Part shown: piece by piece, positions 61,328 through 64,000 of the stretch | Position numbering within the stretch: position 1 is the stretch's first letter | Layout of the letters: each line of letters starts with the position of its first letter | Assembly: GCA_025934775.1 (NCBI GenBank) | Contig: JAICWO010000004.1 | Coordinates: 1 to 64,000, forward strand | Length of the DNA stretch: 64,000 nt | Direction: 5' to 3' | Source: Gemmatimonadaceae bacterium | Lineage (GTDB): Bacteria > Gemmatimonadota > Gemmatimonadetes > Gemmatimonadales > Gemmatimonadaceae | Notes under the pieces: generated by a model | Told to the model about the DNA's origin: nothing | What the model saw: the letters and a program-made list of their open reading frames with translations, nothing else | Database searches by the model: none | Translations under genes and position numbers: made by a program

Positions 61328-63994
61328 GTGTCCAGCGACCCACCCACCGCCGATCCTTCGCAGCAGCCGCGCATCTTCGGCCCATTGGTCGATGCGCTGC
61401 GTGATCGGTATGCGGTCGTGCGCGAGACGGGACACGGCGCGTCGGCGACGGTGTATCTCGCCCGCGATCTCAAGCACGATCGGCTGGTCGCGCTGAAGAC
61501 GCTCAACCCCGACGTGAGTCCGACCGTCGGCGAGCGTTTCCTGCGCGAGATCCAGGTCGCGGCGGGCATGCAGCATCCGCACATCCTCCCGATGTACGAC
61601 TCGGGCATGGCGGACGGACGGTTGTACTTCGTGATGCCGTTCGTCGACGGCGGCTCGCTGCGGCAGCGGCTCGAGGCCGAGCCGCGCATGCCGGTGGTCG
61701 AGGCGCTGCGCGCGGCGCACGACATCGCGATCGCGCTGGCGTTCGCGCACGAGCAGGGCGTGGTTCACCGCGATGTGAAACCCGAAAACATTCTGTTCTA
61801 TCACGGGCACGCCTGCCTCGCCGACTTCGGCGTGGCGCGCGTGATGGAGCAGATGGACATGGGCGTCACCGGCCACGGGATGATCGTGGGCACGCCCGCC
61901 TACATGAGTCCCGAGCAGCTCACGCACGGCGGCTTCGACGGACGAAGCGACGTCTACTCGCTCGCCTGCGTGTTGTATGAGTCCCTCGCGGGCGTGCCGG
62001 CGTTTGCCGGATCGACGCCGCAGGAGTTGCTGCGCAAGCGGCTCAAGCAGCCGCCGGACCCGCTGCACGTGCACCGGCCCGACGCGCCGCCGTTCGTTAA
62101 CGATTTGCTCATGCGCGCGCTCGCCCCCGCGCCCGACGGCAGGTTTCCGGACGCGCGCGCATTCGCCGAAGCGATCGACTTCGCGCTGCGCGATATCACG
62201 GGTCCGCGCCGCTCCGGACCGCGCCGGGTGCTCGGGCCGATGCCGCGGCATCCGCTCGCCTGGAGCGGCGGGGTCGTGCTCGTGCTGGCACTCACGGCGC
62301 TCGCCGCGTCGCCGATCCGCTCCTCGATGATGGCGCGGCGCGCGACGGCGATTCCGCTGAACACCACGACATCACTCGGCCGCGCCGAGACGCTGGAGCT
62401 GGACCGCGAGACGGGAACCGACGCGTACCGGCTGGTCACCGCGGAGCTCACGCGCGAGCGCGGGACGCTGCACGGGCGCGACTCGCTCCGCGCGGAGGGC
62501 TTGATCGCGCTCGGCGAGCGGGCGTACCCGCGGGCGTGCGAGATCTTCGATCGCATGCGGGCGACGGACTCGCTGGACGCACAGGCGTGGTTCGGCCTGG
62601 GCGATTGCATCACGCTCGACTCCGTGGTCGTGCCGGATCGGAGCAGCCCGTCGCACTGGCGGTTCCGCACCGGGTGGAGCGGCGGCGTTCACGCGTATCG
62701 GCGATCGATGAGCCTGGATCCGTCGATCTATCAGCGGATTGGATATCAAACACTCTCACGGCTGCTGCCGACGACCGCGACGTTCCTGCGCGGCGGGCGA
62801 TTGGCGGGCGAGTCGGGGATGACGTTCTTTGCGTTTCCCTCGATGAGTGGAGATACGGTCACGTACGTTCCGTATCGCCCGGCGGATTTCGCCGTGGCGA
62901 ATCCACTAACGATCGCGGCGCATCAGCCGGACGCGCTTCGGCAGAATCGGGAAGCGCTCGCCGATTTCGCGCGCGATTGGGTCGCGGCTGCACCCAAGAA
63001 CGCCGACGCGCTCGAGGCACTCGCGATCGCCGAGGAGGCGCGCGGACTGCTGGGAGATGCCGACGACGGCGCCGAGAACGCGCTTCGTCGCGCGCGGGCG
63101 GCGGCGCGTGCGCCGGAACGCGCACTGCGGCTCGCATCGATCGAGGTCCGGCTGCGCGTCAGACGCGGCGAGCTCGAGTCCGCGCGAGCACTCGCGGACT
63201 CGTTACTGGACGCGCACGCTGGCGCGGTCGATTCGCTATCGATCGATTCCGCCGACCGGTTGGCCGCTCTCGCGGCGCTGACAGGTCGCGTTGAACGGGC
63301 CGCGGCGCTTCGCGCGCGCTCGCTCGCCGAACACAATGCCTCACAGGAGATCGCGCCGCCGCTCGGACTCGTCTCGGCGCGACTGCTCGAGCGCGCCGCC
63401 GCCGGTGTCTGCGATTCCATCCCCGAGATCATGCGCGGGCTCGACACCTTGTTGGAGAGCTATAGCCAACCGAATCGCCGCGCGGCATTGCGCGCGCAGC
63501 TCGTGGGACGCGCAAAGTGGCTCGCCTTCCCGTGCGGTGCGCGAGTGGCCGACGACGCTCCACCCGTGACTCCGATCGAACGCGCACAACGCGAGCTGAC
63601 CGCCGGCCGATCGAGCACCGCGCGCGCGATCCTCGATTCGGCCGAGTCGCGACAGCGGCTGGCTTTACCGGGCGAGATCTCGCTCGACTACACCGTGCAG
63701 GAGAGCTGGATTCGCGCGGCGGCCGGCGATACACTGGGCGCCATGCATCATCTCGATCGCGTATTGAACGCACCGTCGACGCTCGGACCATACACGCTTC
63801 AGGATGATGCTCAAGCCGCGGCGCTCGGGCGCGCCTTCGCGTTTCGCGCCGAGTTGGCGGCGCGCACGGGCGACGTGCCCACGGCGCATCGCCGCGCCGC
63901 TGACGCGCTGACTGTCTGGGAGCATGGCGACCGCGCACTCGCGCCCACGCTCGCGCACCTGCGCGCGCTCGCGGGGCGCGGCAACTCGCAGTAG
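61328..63994 (+). CDS. Large membrane Ser/Thr kinase with a long helical repeat region
   Basis: The 888-residue protein has its kinase domain at about residues 26-290: GHGASATVYLARD, VALKTL, HRDVKPENILF, DFGVARVMEQ and GTPAYMSPEQ. One membrane helix (about 308-328) follows, then a long helical extracytoplasmic or cytoplasmic region (about 350-885) with TPR-like units (ALIALGERAYPRACEIFDRM and similar). GTG 61328 is the start; no strong ribosome-binding site is seen. The stop is 6 bp before the right window edge. Targets are unknown; such kinases usually act in signalling. Confidence 0.92.
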   Translation: MSSDPPTADPSQQPRIFGPLVDALRDRYAVVRETGHGASATVYLARDLKHDRLVALKTLNPDVSPTVGERFLREIQVAAGMQHPHILPMYDSGMADGRLYFVMPFVDGGSLRQRLEAEPRMPVVEALRAAHDIAIALAFAHEQGVVHRDVKPENILFYHGHACLADFGVARVMEQMDMGVTGHGMIVGTPAYMSPEQLTHGGFDGRSDVYSLACVLYESLAGVPAFAGSTPQELLRKRLKQPPDPLHVHRPDAPPFVNDLLMRALAPAPDGRFPDARAFAEAIDFALRDITGPRRSGPRRVLGPMPRHPLAWSGGVVLVLALTALAASPIRSSMMARRATAIPLNTTTSLGRAETLELDRETGTDAYRLVTAELTRERGTLHGRDSLRAEGLIALGERAYPRACEIFDRMRATDSLDAQAWFGLGDCITLDSVVVPDRSSPSHWRFRTGWSGGVHAYRRSMSLDPSIYQRIGYQTLSRLLPTTATFLRGGRLAGESGMTFFAFPSMSGDTVTYVPYRPADFAVANPLTIAAHQPDALRQNREALADFARDWVAAAPKNADALEALAIAEEARGLLGDADDGAENALRRARAAARAPERALRLASIEVRLRVRRGELESARALADSLLDAHAGAVDSLSIDSADRLAALAALTGRVERAAALRARSLAEHNASQEIAPPLGLVSARLLERAAAGVCDSIPEIMRGLDTLLESYSQPNRRAALRAQLVGRAKWLAFPCGARVADDAPPVTPIERAQRELTAGRSSTARAILDSAESRQRLALPGEISLDYTVQESWIRAAAGDTLGAMHHLDRVLNAPSTLGPYTLQDDAQAAALGRAFAFRAELAARTGDVPTAHRRAADALTVWEHGDRALAPTLAHLRALAGRGNSQ

Positions 63995-64000
63995 GCAGTT

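Overview
The window is a high-GC chromosomal segment that looks like the phylum Gemmatimonadota (an inference). The support is the repertoire: four eukaryote-like Ser/Thr kinases plus a relic of a fifth, an ADOP-type macrolide-like ABC permease beside a PadR regulator, many secreted hydrolases and peptidases, a SufBCDU-Rieske-SufS operon, and DHA2 drug efflux pumps. I found no tRNA, rRNA, CRISPR array, phage, transposase or replication origin. Both ends cut normal chromosomal DNA; the first gene runs off the left edge.

Layout. 1-5.4 kb: a truncated kinase/AAA gene, two decayed gene relics (a kinase N-terminus and a queG C-terminus), and a frameshifted ADOP permease with its PadR regulator. 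5.4-13.3 kb: a secreted protein with a degenerate metallo-beta-lactamase core, a membrane kinase translationally coupled to glutamyl-Q-tRNA(Asp) synthetase, a secreted amidase, a repeat-filled gap and a CE15-like esterase. 13.3-17.6 kb: a drug-efflux locus with a TetR regulator, a perfect operator-like palindrome, an EmrB-type pump and a second pump fused to a winged-helix domain. 17.7-23.5 kb: two cation/proton antiporters, a cupredoxin lipoprotein, folE, and a MarR regulator with a nickel/cobalt permease. 23.6-28.7 kb: M28 peptidase, alpha/beta hydrolase, tandem matrixin proteases and a thioredoxin-reductase-like flavoprotein. 28.7-31.1 kb: an ECF sigma, anti-sigma and PDZ operon. 31.5-38.7 kb: a serine hydrolase with a basic tail, a SufT-like protein, RNase D, an AI-2E exporter and a small metabolic operon. 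38.8-45.8 kb: ferredoxin and a three-subunit molybdenum aldehyde/xanthine oxidoreductase whose FAD subunit is split off by other genes. 45.9-53.6 kb: an Ig-like surface lipoprotein and the suf operon. 53.7-64 kb: M20 peptidase, a gene broken by a nonsense codon, an orphan molybdate-type ABC transporter, an ABC-2 exporter, a FabZ-like dehydratase and a large kinase.

Functional links. Iron-sulfur assembly (suf operon, SufT-like protein) would serve the ferredoxin, the Rieske protein and the molybdenum enzyme in the same window. The molybdate-type transporter could feed that enzyme. The sigma/anti-sigma/PDZ set looks like an envelope-stress module. The queG relic and gluQ both belong to queuosine tRNA modification.

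The most distinctive non-coding signal is a set of palindromic intergenic elements of several sequence families. Two copies sit inside the suf operon, and several others sit at convergent gene junctions. Other notable items are a 14-codon mini-ORF, built from 12-bp repeats, that bridges the permease stop and the ATPase start of the molybdate-type transporter, and short AT-rich rare-codon islands inside several GC-rich genes. I did not recognise a clearly new defence or biosynthetic system.
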